Source: Neostapfia colusana (Eukaryota; Streptophyta; Magnoliopsida; Poales; Poaceae). From it: DNA of 64,000 nt. Location: positions 88,046,622 to 88,110,621 of the forward strand of contig JASWHV010000005.1 in NCBI GenBank assembly GCA_030760725.1. The letters are read 5' to 3'. The first letter of the stretch is position 1, and each line of letters starts with the position of its first letter. The translations under genes and the position numbers were made by a program. This document shows positions 11,185 to 23,800 of this stretch, piece after piece. The notes beneath the pieces were generated by a model. That model made no database searches, was not told the origin of the DNA, and saw nothing but the letters and a program-made list of their open reading frames with translations.

Positions 11185-12965
11185 CGCATTGGGAATATCA
11201 CGCATGAAAAGAGCATATTTTCGAAAACTTAGAGGTATACGAGTGAGGAACGTATAGTATGCCCACATAAGGAATATTATTAGCATAGTTACTGAAGGTG
11301 GCAAGCTAACAGTGTGTTATCATTCAGTTTTTCAATTCTGTAACGACGCACCTACGTGGAGGTCAGAATGGTAAGGAACGCCACCGAAAGTGGATCAATT
11401 TCGGTTAGCTCACCCATACGAGGAAAGTAGTGTGGGATGTCCCGTTCAGCAATGGACGGGAAGTTAATATGTTTTCTAAGACTCTTCATGTCTTAGAGAC
11501 ATATGAATGGCACTAGCCTCCAGTGCGCAAACCCAGGGGCAAGAGGAGGAGACCCCATCGTGTGGTTTGTAACACAAAGTGTGTTCTTTAGGACTCTTCA
11601 TGTCCTATGAGGCATACGAAAGCGCTGGTCCACCGGTGTGCTATATTGCAAAGGTGTGGAGCCCCCGTCGGGTGGTGATTAACCCGATCATGTACCTTGA
11701 TATGTGGCATGACTCAAGGACGGCCTGTATGGTAATGATACGGGGCGTATGTTTTTACTACGATATGGACCTGCCTGAAATGACAAACTAATGTGTGCAT
11801 CATTATTGAGTGGTTTTCTGCAGGTACCTTAACCAGTTAGAACATGTCGTGTAGAAAACGTTTGTGAGTGATCGTTTTAGTGCCACCACTTGAGACGTAT
11901 AAGCCGGTATAAAGCCGGTTAGGATTTTAATTTGGTGAGGAAACGTAGTACCGTGATATGTTTTGAACTGCATGAAAAAGAAGGTTTGAAAATAAAAAGA
12001 GCAAATGTGTAGTCCAGGATTCCATTAAGGGTTAATGAACTCCTATATTGAACTAAGAGTCAATTGGGAGTATAGATTTATTCACAAAGACATAGGAATA
12101 ATCTCCCCTGTTTTCAGCAGAATTTTTCTGAAGTTGAACATGACATAACTTTTGTTTGGTTGAACCAATGGAGGTGAGCGATACATTTCTGGAAAGCTAT
12201 TGAAGTCTTCTACAACTCTTCAGTAGAACTCCAGATCAGAATCACCCTCCAAATGGATCAAATTCTCAGATGAGTGTGAACTGTCCAAAAACAGGGCAGA
12301 CACAAATTGCTCTCTGGAAATTTCTGTATTTCGACCATAACTTTCTGTATAAAATTTTCTAAGGGTCAAGTAATACACCGTTGGAAAGCTTGTGATATAT
12401 GCTATGACTTCGTAGTTCAAAGTTTCTCCAGATTTGGAGTTTAATTGTATGAAATATTGCGGACAAAACAGCCACTTTCGAAGGAGGTGCTCTCAAAATT
12501 GTTCCAGATTTCTGTTAATTTTGAAATATCACAACTTTTGATCCAAAACTGATATGAAGGAAAATGAATACTCGTTGGAAAGATATTGAAGTTAACTATA
12601 ACTTTGATATTCAACTTGAGACATGAACTTTCCGTTTTCATATTCAAATTCTGGGATTAATACCTATTGGTCATTCTGAACAGAGTAGTGCTTATTGCCT
12701 ATGTAACTTAGGACTTGTTGTGGACAGGGATGTTTTAGACTTCTCTAAGCTCCATAACATGTTCTTGAGTTATTTTTAAGTTTGTACTACTGTGGGAATT
12801 AAGGGTTTGGACAAACTTGTTAAAGTTGGTAGATATCAGAACTGTCGAAACCCTGGTTAGATTGTGTAGTGCTGCAATGTCTATGTGATGCTTTTACGGT
12901 TATGTTTTATATTCAAGTTGAGTTTAAACTTTGAATTTTAACCGTAAATTGCTCACTCTTGCAGC
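11185..12965 (+). other. A untranslated leader with duplicated hairpin motif
   Basis: There is no coding frame of note. Two copies of a GGAGNCCCC-hairpin motif lie at 11548-11577 and 11658-11689; the second has a perfect TCGGGT/ACCCGA stem. Further on, three diverged modules recur at ~193-base spacing, marked by TGGAAAG at ~12190, 12382 and 12576. The leader ends in a tcttgcag acceptor-like site just before the gag ATG. Confidence 0.6.
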
Positions 12966-15900
12966 ATGGATCATGCTCATTCCAGGAGTGAGGTTGGTGA
13001 GTCGAGTCACGGCGAAAGTAATTCGCCACGACAAGAAGTGCCGACATAATCAACCGGATTGGCGGAAATCTTGGCAAAGATGGCTGAGTCTCTGGATCTG
13101 TTGGTGCGACAAAGCATACGACAGGAGACACTACAGAAAAATCCCCCACCAAGCACTTATCTGGATTTCTTAGAAAGACAACCACCGGTTTTCTCGGAAG
13201 CGAAAGAACCGTTGCAGTCGGCTCATTGGCTCCAATGTATTGAAGCCAAGTTCGATATGCTTGAATGCGATGAGTACCAGAAGACTCTATTTGCCGCTCA
13301 ACAACTCCACGGAGCCGCTGGAGCTTGGCGGGCGGAGTACATCGCTACTCTTCCTGAAGGTCATCGTGTGACGTGGGATGAATTTCGGGATGTTTTCTGG
13401 GCACGTCACATTTGTTCGGGAATTCTTCGAACAAAGTATCAAGATTTTCTGGAGCTAAAGCAAGGAGAAAGGAGTGCATACGAGTACTTCAAGGAGTTTG
13501 AAGACTTGATGCAATACGCAACTCATATGGTTGACTCGGAAGCGTTGAAGTGCGAGTATTTCTTCCGAGGTTTGAATGTCGAACTTAAGAAACAAGTGAT
13601 CTTGTTCAATAACGGTATTTACAATGAGTTGGTAAATGCCGCTATCATTAAGGAAGACATGCATCTTCGTTGTGAAGCGGAACTTAAAAGGAGTATACCA
13701 CCGGACAGTGATATCGAGGTTCCTAAGAACTATCGAGTGCGGTATTACTCGCCAGTTAGGCAACAAATTCAGCCTGTGGTGCAACTCTCACAACCACGGC
13801 TGGAGTTACTCACTTATGAGCCTCCACCTCAATAGCAGCAGTCAGGAATTATTCGTGCAACCCTACCGCCACCAGCTACGCATGAATTATCTCCACCTCG
13901 TGTTAGTAGAGAGCTGAGGATTTCTGCAGCACGAAACCATCGTGGAGCTGAGCAGAGCCACACTAATGCGTCATCTCCTCAATGCTCAGATCAGAATCAT
14001 GAACATTCAAAAAAGAATCTTTCAAAAGCTGGCAGGGTTAATTATACTGCTATTGAGGACATTGCAAAAGGCGAACCAGTTTTAGTGGGTATGTTCACTT
14101 TAAATGAACAGCCCACTTTCGTGTTGTTTGATTCCAGAGCCACCCACAATTTTATTAGCAGAGACTATGTGCTGAAGAATAATCTTCCATTTAGCACCAT
14201 TAAGCATCCGTTTCATATCAGCTCACGCGGAGGCAAGATATCAACAGATGAGATGGTCTCTCGGGCACCTTTATATTTGGGTGGAAACATCTATCCTGCG
14301 AGCCTTATCATACTCAAAGGCCAAAGGATTGATATTATCTTGGGGATGTCATGGTTGACACATTATGGAGCCATCTTTGACATCAGCTCTCGGACTGTCC
14401 AACTGACTTCCCCAATACATGGTTGCAGCACATTGAATCTTGTGGATCCATCACAACGAGTTGCAGCGGTGCATCAGATTGAAGCCCCTAAACTTGAAGA
14501 TATTCCAGTGGTATGTGAATATCCAGATGTGTTCCCTGAAGACTTGCCGGGCATGCCGCCCGAACGTGATGTAGAGTTCAAGATTGAACTAGCACCGGGA
14601 ACAACACCTATTTCTCGGCGACCATATAAAATGGCACCGAAGGAGCTCGCAGAATTGAAGGAACAGCTTAATGACCTCATGGACAAAGGTTTTATACGCC
14701 CAAGTTCTTCACCTTGGGGCTGTTCCGCACTCTTCGTGAAGAACAAGGACGAGACTTTAAGACTATGCGTAGATTATCGTCCACTGAATGCTGTCACTAT
14801 CAAGAATAAGTATCCACTACCGCGCATCGATATTTTATTTGATCAACTAGTGGGTGCTAAGGTATTCTCCAAGATGGATCTTCGGTCCGGGTATCATCAG
14901 ATAAAGATCCGGGCAGAAGATGTACCTAAGACGGCGTTCTCAACAAGATATGGTCTCTATGAATATCTTGTCATGTCCTTTGGGTTGACCAATGCTCCGG
15001 CTCATTTTATGTATCTCATGAACTCTGTGTTCATGCCGGAGTTAGACAAGTTCGTCGTGGTTTTCATCGATGACATTTTGGTCTATTCAAAGTCAGAAGA
15101 AGAACATGTTGAACATTTGCATATTGTACTCCAACATTTGAGAGATCACAAGCTTTATGCGAAGTTCAGTAAATGTGAGTTTTGGATCAGCAAAGTGCCG
15201 TTTCTTGGGCATATTATTTCAGTGGAAGGCATCGCTGTGGACCCAAGTAAAATCGAGCATGTGCTGAACTGGAAATCTCCAACATCTGTTCATGAAGTGA
15301 GGAGTTTCCTGGGTTTAGCAGGTTATTACTGGAGATTCATTCCCAACTTCTCCAAAGTCGCTAAACCTATGACGGAGCTGTTGAAGAAAAGCACCAAATA
15401 TGATTGGAGTAATTCATGTGACAAGCTTTTGAAACTTTAGTGAAGCATCTCACTACAGCTCCAGTTTTGGCTCAGCCGGACACAACGAAGCCGTTTGATG
15501 TTTATTGTGATGCATCCGACATTGGTTTGGGTTGTGTGTTGATGCAAGAAGGACGTGTGGTCGCGTATGGATTCCGACAACTCAGGGGTCATGAGCAGAA
15601 TTACCCGACGCACGACCTTGAACTAGCTGCAGTGGTCTTAGCATTGAAAATGTGGAGACATTATCTACTAGGCAATCTAGTACATCTCTACACTGACCAC
15701 AAAAGCTTGAAGTACATCTTCACACAGAAGGAACTGAATATGAGGCAGCGAAGATGGCTCGAATTGATCAAGGATTACGAGCTTGAAATTCATTACCACC
15801 CGGGTAATGCGAATGTGGTTGCCGATGCACTTAGTCGGAAAGCCCACATTCACCATTTAGCCATGGCTGCACATGATGGAGGAGAACCAAGCCTGCGCTT

Positions 15901-17383
15901 AGTTCCCTATGGATCGCTGTTCAACCTCGCTCTTATTCCTACAATCCGAGATGAGATTGTAGAGGCTCAGAAGAGAGACAGGGATATGTCTCATATCGGG
16001 AGGAGAGTGGACAGCCGTGAATTGAAGATGTTCCGCAAGGATGAAGAGGGTACTCAATGGTTTAACAACCGAATAGCTGTACCCTGAAACATGAAATTGC
16101 GGAGGAAGATATTGGATGAAGCGCATTTGTCCAAGTACTCCATTCATCCGGGAAGCAATAAGATGTACCAGGACTTGAAATCTAAGTTCTGGTGGACACA
16201 GATGAAAAGAGAGATTGCAAAGTACGTATCCGAGTGTGATACGTGTCGGCAGGTTAAAGCCGACCATATGAGGAAAGCCGGACCACTTCAACCGCTGAAG
16301 GTTCCAGCATGGAAGTGGGAAGACATAAGTATGGACTTCATCATGGGTTTACCCATGACCAGCAACAAGCATGATTCTATTTGGGTAATCGTCGATCGTT
16401 TGACCAAGACAGCACATTTTATTCCAGTCCATACTAAATATGTGGCAAAGAAGTATATGGAGCTGTTCATCTCGAGAATCGTGTGTTTACACGGGGTTCC
16501 CTGCACCATTGTTTCTGATCGAGGTGTGTTATTCGTATCCAGATTTTGGGAGCAACTGCATGCTTCATTGGGAACCAAGTTAATTCGGAGTTCAGCATAT
16601 CATCCGCAAACTGATGGTCAAACGGAGAGGATAAATCAGATTCTGGAGGATATGCTACGGGCATGTGTCATCAATTATGGGAAGAATTAGGATTACCATC
16701 TACCGTTAGCAGAATTCTCATATAATAACGGTTATCAATCCAGCATCAAGATGGCCCCGTATGAAGCTCTTTATGGCCGGAAGTGCTGCACACCACTGAA
16801 TTGGTGTGAGTCCGGCGAGAGAGTGGTCTATGGGATTGATCTTGTGAATGAAGCCGAGGAACGAGTGTGAGTGATTCAAGCCAATTTAAAGGCTGCTCAA
16901 TCTCGGCATAAAAGCTATGCAGACAAAAGGCGTCGACCTCTTCACTTTGACATCGGGGACCACGTTTATCTTCGTGTCTCTCTGATGAATGGGGTTTATC
17001 GGTTCGGAGTGAAGGGAAAGCTGGCTCCGCGATTCATCGGGCCGTTTGCTGTCACTGAGATATGCGGACCCGTGGCCTATCTTCTGGAGCTACTGGCGTC
17101 ACTTTCGGGTATTCACAATGTTTTCCACGTCTCTCAGCTGCGGAAATGTCTTAAATACCCAACCGCATTTCCTATGGAGAACATTGAGGATCTTCAACCG
17201 GATCTCACTTATTCTGAGTATCCGATCCAGATTATTGACGAGAAGACTCGCGCCACAAGAAATCGGACATCACGATTTTACAAAGTCTTGTGGAGCAACC
17301 ACACCGCTGATGAAGCCACGTGGGAAAGCGAGGATTTTCTCCGTTTAAATTTTCCCGACTTGTTGGTACCATATGTCCAGTAG
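12966..17383 (+). pseudogene. gag-pol: A gag-pol polyprotein, multiply broken
   Basis: The start at 12966 is chosen because it directly follows a splice-acceptor-like gcagc, as in the other elements. The order is gag (to ~14050), protease (~14130, active site reads DSRATH instead of DSGATH), RT (intact FIDD near 15067), RNase H (15440-15840), integrase (HHCC and DDE parts, 16100-16700) and a chromodomain-like C-terminus (17220-17370). In-frame stops lie at 13047-13049, 13833-13835, 16085-16087, 16688-16690 and 16868-16870, with a frameshift near 15421-15440 at the RT/RNase H boundary. The gag tail lacks the CX2CX4HX4C zinc knuckle that B, C and D have. It cannot encode a functional polyprotein. 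Confidence 0.93.
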
Positions 17384-17410
17384 TCATTCTCCCTTCTTCT
17401 TTCTTTTTGT

Positions 17411-17445
17411 AATCTCGGGACGAGATTCTTTTAAGGGGGGAGGAA
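17411..17445 (+). other. A palindrome and polypurine tract
   Basis: AATCTCG-GGA-CGAGATT (17411-17427) is followed by ttctttt and the purine tract aaggggggaggaa (17433-17445), which primes plus-strand synthesis and abuts the 3' LTR. The same arrangement ends the internal regions of B, C and D. Confidence 0.85.
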
Positions 17446-17710
17446 TGTAACAGCCCTAACTTTTGTAAAGCTTGATTTCAACTCATGAAACAAAGTTAAG
17501 GCGATAAAAGACTATAGTTGTATCACATGAAATGATGAACACAAATAGGGACATGTGAGGGAGTTAAAAATTTTCTCTAGCCCATGTTCAACACATGTTA
17601 ACCTAGGGGAAAGAATTTCATTTCCAAAACTCTAACTCATGTGCACCTCCTCTATGAGTAGAGTGGAGGGAATTTAAATGCAATTTGAATTCTTTTGAAA
17701 GGATTCCTAT
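17446..17710 (+). repeat. A 3' LTR, first 265 bases
   Basis: This is nearly identical to 7013-7277 and is cut by B after cctat. Confidence 0.92.
17706..17710 (+). repeat. Target site duplication of B, left copy (cctat)
   Basis: It is repeated at 47592-47596, where the A LTR resumes. The uninterrupted A 5' LTR has a single cctat at the matching site. Confidence 0.95.
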
Positions 17711-20259
17711 TGTAAGGGCCTCAGTTTTTGACACACATTTGCAGTGTTCATCACCACACCGCACACCTCATTTGAGGAAGGATGATGAACAAAATGAAGA
17801 GCAAGTAACAATTATCAACATGCTCATTAGAGAACAAACTTACACATTGCCAAAGTGGTATTTCACACATGTGATATAAGGGGGCTGGACACATGAAAAC
17901 TCCTATACATTGCTAAGGATGTCCATGCCAAGTTTCACCCAAATTCAAAACCTTTTTGAGGTCATTTTGGGTATAGATAGGAAGAGGGCAGTTTGAAACC
18001 ATATTCAAATTCAAACTGTTTTTATCCTATGAATTTAAAAGTGGGAGGCATATTCTTACTCAGCACATTTTTTTGAGCCCACACACCAATTTTCACTCCA
18101 TTTGGAGTTGATCTTGACATGAGCTAAGTGGGACAAATTCAAACTTCATTTGAATTCAAAACTGCACTTGTGCTGAAATTCACTCAAACCAAACCCAATT
18201 TAAACTTTGATCAATTCAAATGGTTCATGGGTGAATAATTTGAATTACCAGGGGTACTATGGGGTTCACTGTTTACAACAGTGATTAGGAGTAAATTTCA
18301 GAGGTTAAAACTGGAAGTGGGACCCACATGTCAGCCACTGCTCAGATCAAACCGACTGAGACTTTTCTCACTCGGGTCGCCGAGCCGCCGCTGCGATCGC
18401 CACCGAGGGCAGCCGCCGCGCCAGCAGCTGCTTGCCCACGCGCGGGCGTGAGGCGGTGCAGAGCCTTCTTAAGGCGCCTGTCCCCCTCCTCGGCCGAGGC
18501 ATCGCCGTTCTTCCCTGTAAGAACTCAGCGCCGGCCGAAGTTTTCCGCAGCTCGGAATCGATCGGGGAACGCCGATCACAGCTCCCTCCGTCCACTCCAG
18601 AGCCCCAGCAAGGTACTAGAGACCTCCTCCGTCCTCCCCGCTGCTAGAATTCAGTAGAAACCGATTGATATCGGCTGTGCCGAAAGATCAAATTCGGGAC
18701 TTTGAACCGCCGCACCTCGGGCTCCCGTGGACAGCCCAACCAGGGCGTTGTCACGCCTGAGCAAAGGCACCCTTGGACGCGCTGATGACCAGTGCTGCTC
18801 ACCCCCGAGCCACAGCTCGAGTGGTTGCTCACCGGCGGCGAATTTCCATTTTTCCCCTTTCTGTGTGCAGAACGACCTTCGGGTGCGGTTCTGTCAAATT
18901 CGTGCTCTAGAAAGGATTAGAGGGCCTCAATCCGCTCTCACACAAGCTAGACACGGTGACGCACAAGTTGCCTTCACAACCCTTGGCCGGAGAACCTCTG
19001 TACCCGGCGTAATTCGAGGTCTACCAATGGCGGAATGAACGGGCGGCATCGGGCGCACGGTGAGGACCTATTTCGGGTCTTCCTCGAGCTGTATCGAGCT
19101 CATGTCGACCTTCTCTGAGGTCCACTGATGCTTCCCGACCGGTTCCTCGAGTAGTTGGGGTGCTAGGGACGTCAGCCGACATGGCCGAAGTCTTTCCGAG
19201 GTGGCGGCTCGTCGCCGACCATGTACCGGCCATTGTCACGAGCAGCTGACCCCGGAATCCTGTTCCCCGAGTGAAAGTAGGCAGGAGCGGCCAAAATCGT
19301 GAAGTTTGGAGCTGTACAGAAGCCGGCGGCGAGCTCTCCGGCGAGGTCCCTCGGCGGCAGAGCGCGGGCGTCGGGAGGTTGACGAAGGGGTGGACCCCCA
19401 GCTGTCAGCGGGAGATATTTTGAATCGGGATCCGACTATGGCAGGGATCTGGTGTGCTGGCGCGCAAATACTCTGTGAGCCCCGGTGTGCCAGACACCGC
19501 CGTGCCCGACACGTGTCCTCGCGGGCCCCCGCGGGATTTAAACTTTTCCCCGATTTTCAGAATTCTTCCAAATTTCAAATCCTCATAACTTTGGCTAGAA
19601 AGCTCCAAATTGAGTGAACCAAATTTTGCTGGATTCAGCTCTCTGAGTACTTTCCAGCAAATCAAGTTTCACTTCATGAAAATCCTTATTTCTCCAGAAT
19701 TAATTCCTCAAAATTTAAACTGTTTGGAATTTTAACTGGAGAATCCTTTGGAGGAAAATCCTGAAATTTTGCTGGGATGTTCACCAAAATATCCCTGAAC
19801 TACCATAAAAATTTCAGATCCATTTGAGCTATTTGGTCCACCTAATGGTGTGATTAGTGAAACTGTTCTAGAGAAAATGGAAAATGTTCAGAAACATTTT
19901 CAGAATTTTCTCTGAAATTGTTTATCTCATATCTTTAGTTAGGAACTTCCAAATTAAGTGAGACCAACTCCAATAGAACCCTCTGAAAATCTAGTTTTCA
20001 GAAAGTCATAGTTTGTTCCATGAAAATCCCTAGAACACCCTAAGAGTTCCAATTAAGGTCAAGGACATAATTAATTGTGGAGGGCTCAAATGAGCTTTAC
20101 TGCGACTAAAACTTGACCAAATCTCTGTTTAGGTTGTAACCAAGCCCCAGTAAAAGTTTCACAGTCATTGGGTCTATCTAGCAAGGATTATAGACTTCAC
20201 AACTTCAAACTTAATACAAATGCATTTAAATTGATACATGTATTCCTTCCATCATGTAG

Positions 20260-20340
20260 TCGCTAAGGTCGAGGAGGAACCCGAAGTCCTAGACTTCGTT
20301 ACTCCGGAGGAACAGCTAGCCTACGACCAAGAGCAGCAAG
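20260..20340 (+). pseudogene. LTR peptide exon 1, B 5' LTR copy
   Basis: The exon follows tgtag and reads AKVEEEPEVLDFVTPEEQLA to a GC donor at 20341. Its partner exon, now at 35893 beyond the C insertion, has a TAA at 35904-35906, where the 3' LTR copy has GAA. This copy is therefore both split and truncated. Confidence 0.4.
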
Positions 20341-20873
20341 GCAAGCCCCGGTTTGCATTAACCGTTTTTACAATTTTTTATTGTTTTGAGCACTTACTGT
20401 AGTATTATTATTCTTTGCATTAGAGTCTTGTGTGGAAACCCAACTGCATAGCCATGAAAACCATGGGTTGGGTTTAGGATTGCAAACTCCGTTAGCTACT
20501 GCATTGCTATGATAGAGTAGGATTCGGTACAAGTCGAGTAGTTGGAACTACTCGCGAGCATAGGCTAGAGGCACTCGACTCGGGTAGTGATAGCACATGA
20601 AACATATGGCAAGAAAATGAGACCGAGCGGAGGGTAAGGGCAGCAGGACTTTGGGGCCTGTGTACTGTAGCTCCGCTTGTGTCAATTGAGGACCGAGCCG
20701 TGTGCGGGCCTGTTGAACAAGCTAGAACAGTACCGAAGACCTACCGGCTATATGGGAACCAGGAAACTGATGTAACTCGGGTAGCTGGGTATTGAGGCAT
20801 TGCCCGTCGTTCAGAGGGTAGGTTGAGAGCTTGAGGTGTAAATCGGCTGGCGGCACTGAGATGCGCGTGCAGA

Positions 20874-20878
20874 GACCT
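20874..20878 (+). repeat. Target site duplication of C, left copy (gacct)
   Basis: It is repeated at 35334-35338. The uninterrupted B 3' LTR has one gacct at the same place (near 46717). Confidence 0.95.
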
Positions 20879-23800
20879 TGTGGCGGACCGGAATCCGCTC
20901 ATCCAGGATCGTAGAGGGTGGTGCCGCGCGATGCGACACCCGACAGCACACGTCATAAGAACACAATATATTACATGGGAAAAACAGCTGAAACTGTACG
21001 AACAGGTACAAACTTCAGTTACAATTATTGTTCTATTACACAGCGGAAGGCTACACTATACAACTCACGCCCGTCTATTTAGCAAAAGTCGGTTGCCCAG
21101 CCCTAGGGCAACCCACACTAGCTGCACGTCTCAGCTCAGCGCGGCGTGTACGGCTCCTACTCAGCCGTGGTCCCCGACGGAGGGTAACCCTCGCCGGTGG
21201 ACTCGTACTCCGAGTCCGTGGGTGGCTCCTCACCTGAAAAACACTTAAGCAGCAACCATGAGCACAAAGGCTCAGCAAGGCTTAACCGACTCACCTAAGC
21301 ATGAAACTCTACATGAGGTGTACAATGGACATAGGATAGTAACATTTCAGCAAAACGACACGCCTACAAGTTCATCCTTAGTTCATCTTTTAGCAACAAG
21401 TTAACAGTTCATGAAATCTGAAATTTAGTAAGCAGTATTTGGTGGCACACATGTAGCAATACAATTATATCAATCAGCATCATTGCATCAACATATTTCA
21501 TCCATTAGTCTACGTTACGACGCAGTGAACAAGCAGTACTCGTCACCGCGAGGGATGGCGAATCGACTCGATATACACCTGCAGGGAAAACCCAAAGAGC
21601 ACGTCACGTACCCCCACCCGTGGAGCTGCACAGCACGCTCACTCGATGTCGTACGGGACAACCTTTCACCCAACAGCCCAAACGTCGAACCGGTCGCACC
21701 GAAACGAGCAGGAGGTTCCCCACACGGAGCATCTCTCTATGCCTGTTGGCAGATTTCCACCTTGATGCCCTCAACCTACACCTATAAATCAGTGTGCTAT
21801 GCCTCGACGCCCGGAGGTTTAGGCTACATCGGTTTATCGGGGCCCATATATCCGATATGCCTTCGGTACGTTCAATACTTGTTCAGCAGGGCCGCACACG
21901 GATCGGTCCTCAATCGACACGGACAGGGCTGCGCACACAAGACTTCCTCTTGCTGCGCCCTAGCCCCTGCCTAGTCTCATTTTCATTACTATAGTGATCT
22001 CACATCACTCAACCGAACCCGTGTGTCCCAAGCCTATCTCGCGAGTAGATTCCAACTACTCGACTTGTACCGAAGTCCTATGACTCATTAAGCATAGCCT
22101 GTCTACTCGAGGTCCTTGACACTACCCTCACTCTTTTAGGAACCTTTGGTTATGCAAGTGGGGTTTCATTCATTCTATACCTAATGCACATACATACTTC
22201 ATACGACACATGTAAACAAAGTAAAGCTTTTTAAAAAGGGTTAATGCAAACCAGGGCTTGCCTTGTTGCTGCTGGTCAGGAGTTAGTTCTTCGTCCGGAA
22301 GGAGGAAGTCCAGCACTTCCGGAGTCTCTTCTTCAACGGCTACACGTTAATGAAATACTACATGCTAATTTAGATGCAAATGTGAGTTTTAGAGTAAGAC
22401 TTCTACTATTAGTTCTAATAACCAGCCTCTAACACCTGGAACTTTGTTTAAGAATTTAAAGATAAACTGGTGTTGGTGGTTTGGCTTGAACTTAATCACA
22501 TGGTTAAATGCTAAGTGGTTTTCCCCCTTTTCCATATTAATTCCCTTAAGTGGTTAAACAGGACAGGGGTGATCTAGAGCTCCAATGGAGCTGAGAATTT
22601 TTGTGTGAATTCCTTGTCACAAGAAAACTCTCTGGACCAAACATTAGCACTTTTCATGGAGTGGTTTGCTCAGAATAATTCTCTTGGCAAATCAGCAAGG
22701 AAGAATTTATTCTGAGGTAATACCCCTGTTCATGCTCAACTTAATGAACTACAATTTCAATTATAGCTTATAGAGTTTGCATGAATTTTCCTAGCATTGT
22801 TGGAGTCAAGGTTTGCCCAGAATTGAATTTCCAAGTTTTGGAAATTCTCTGAAAATGTTTCTGTATTCAAATGAACACAGCACCTTCCAATTTGAATTGC
22901 TCTGACCAAACCAACTCCAAATGGTCTGAAACTTTTACAGGGGTTTACTAATGTCCTAAAGAACATTCTGGCAAAATTTGGGGATTTTTGGATGAACCAA
23001 ACTCCCTCTAAAATTCTTTTTCTGAAAAGCTTTAAAGAATTTTCCAGAATTAATTAATGGGTTTCATACAAATTGGGTTGTATATCTGGACAGAGCTAGG
23101 CAAGATGAATCCAACCCAATTTGAATCACTAAATTTGGAGCTTCCTAGCCAAGGTTATGGGGTTCTAAAGTTTGCACTAAAACTGGAAATTCCAAAAATG
23201 TTTAAATCCTGCGGGTGGGACCCACTCCTCGAGCCAGCCCACTCAGAAAGCGGCCACACCGCGGCCCACGGGGTTTTACCCGTGCTGCCGCACCGAATCC
23301 CGGCCGCAAACCCGATCCCCGCGCGAGATCAGAGGCTGACCGGTGGACCCGGCCCCCCCTTCGTCTACCTCGCGCTCTCCCGCAGTTCCCGCGGCGGCGC
23401 TTCGCCGGAGCGCTCGCCGCCGGGCGTTTCCCCGCCCGACCTTTGACAAAACTTGCCGCCTGTGCCTAACTCGACTCGGAGAACACGCTGGTGCCCTCAC
23501 CGGAGCTCGGCAATGGCCGGAACTATGCCCGCGACGGCGACAGAGCCTCCCTCTGCTCCGGTGACGGCGTCCGGGCTACTCCGGGCCTTATTTCTCAAGC
23601 GGTTTGCTCCTACAGCTCCACCGTGGCATGCTGCGCACGAATATGAGCTCGGTTGGCCATGGAAATAGCCGGAACTGGGACCTCACCGTCGACCTAGGCC
23701 CGATATCGACTGTTGCTCGAAAAACTTGGATATCAGCGCAAAGGCTCGATGGTTTTCGATGGTTTTGTATCCTAGGTGGCCGTGGGGGCGTGTAGAACCT

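Larger units (their letters stand above)
17711..20878 (+). repeat. B 5' LTR, first part
   Basis: This is colinear with 43551-46718. The GC-rich core is ~18310-19540, and AT-rich intron-like sequence follows to ~20250. The GAGTAG palindrome is at 20535-20554. The many short frames in the GC core have no recognisable domain. Confidence 0.93.

Noticed and set aside
12130..12640. CRISPR-like regular spacing in the leaders
   Set aside because: Modules are strongly diverged, ~193 bases apart, and this is a plant-type retroelement leader; there are no short exact repeats with unique spacers.
14474..14746. Antisense frames over gag-pol (also 27636-27932, 61718-61942, 42266-42535)
   Set aside because: They are reverse-strand shadows of conserved pol codons, recurring at the same place in each element.
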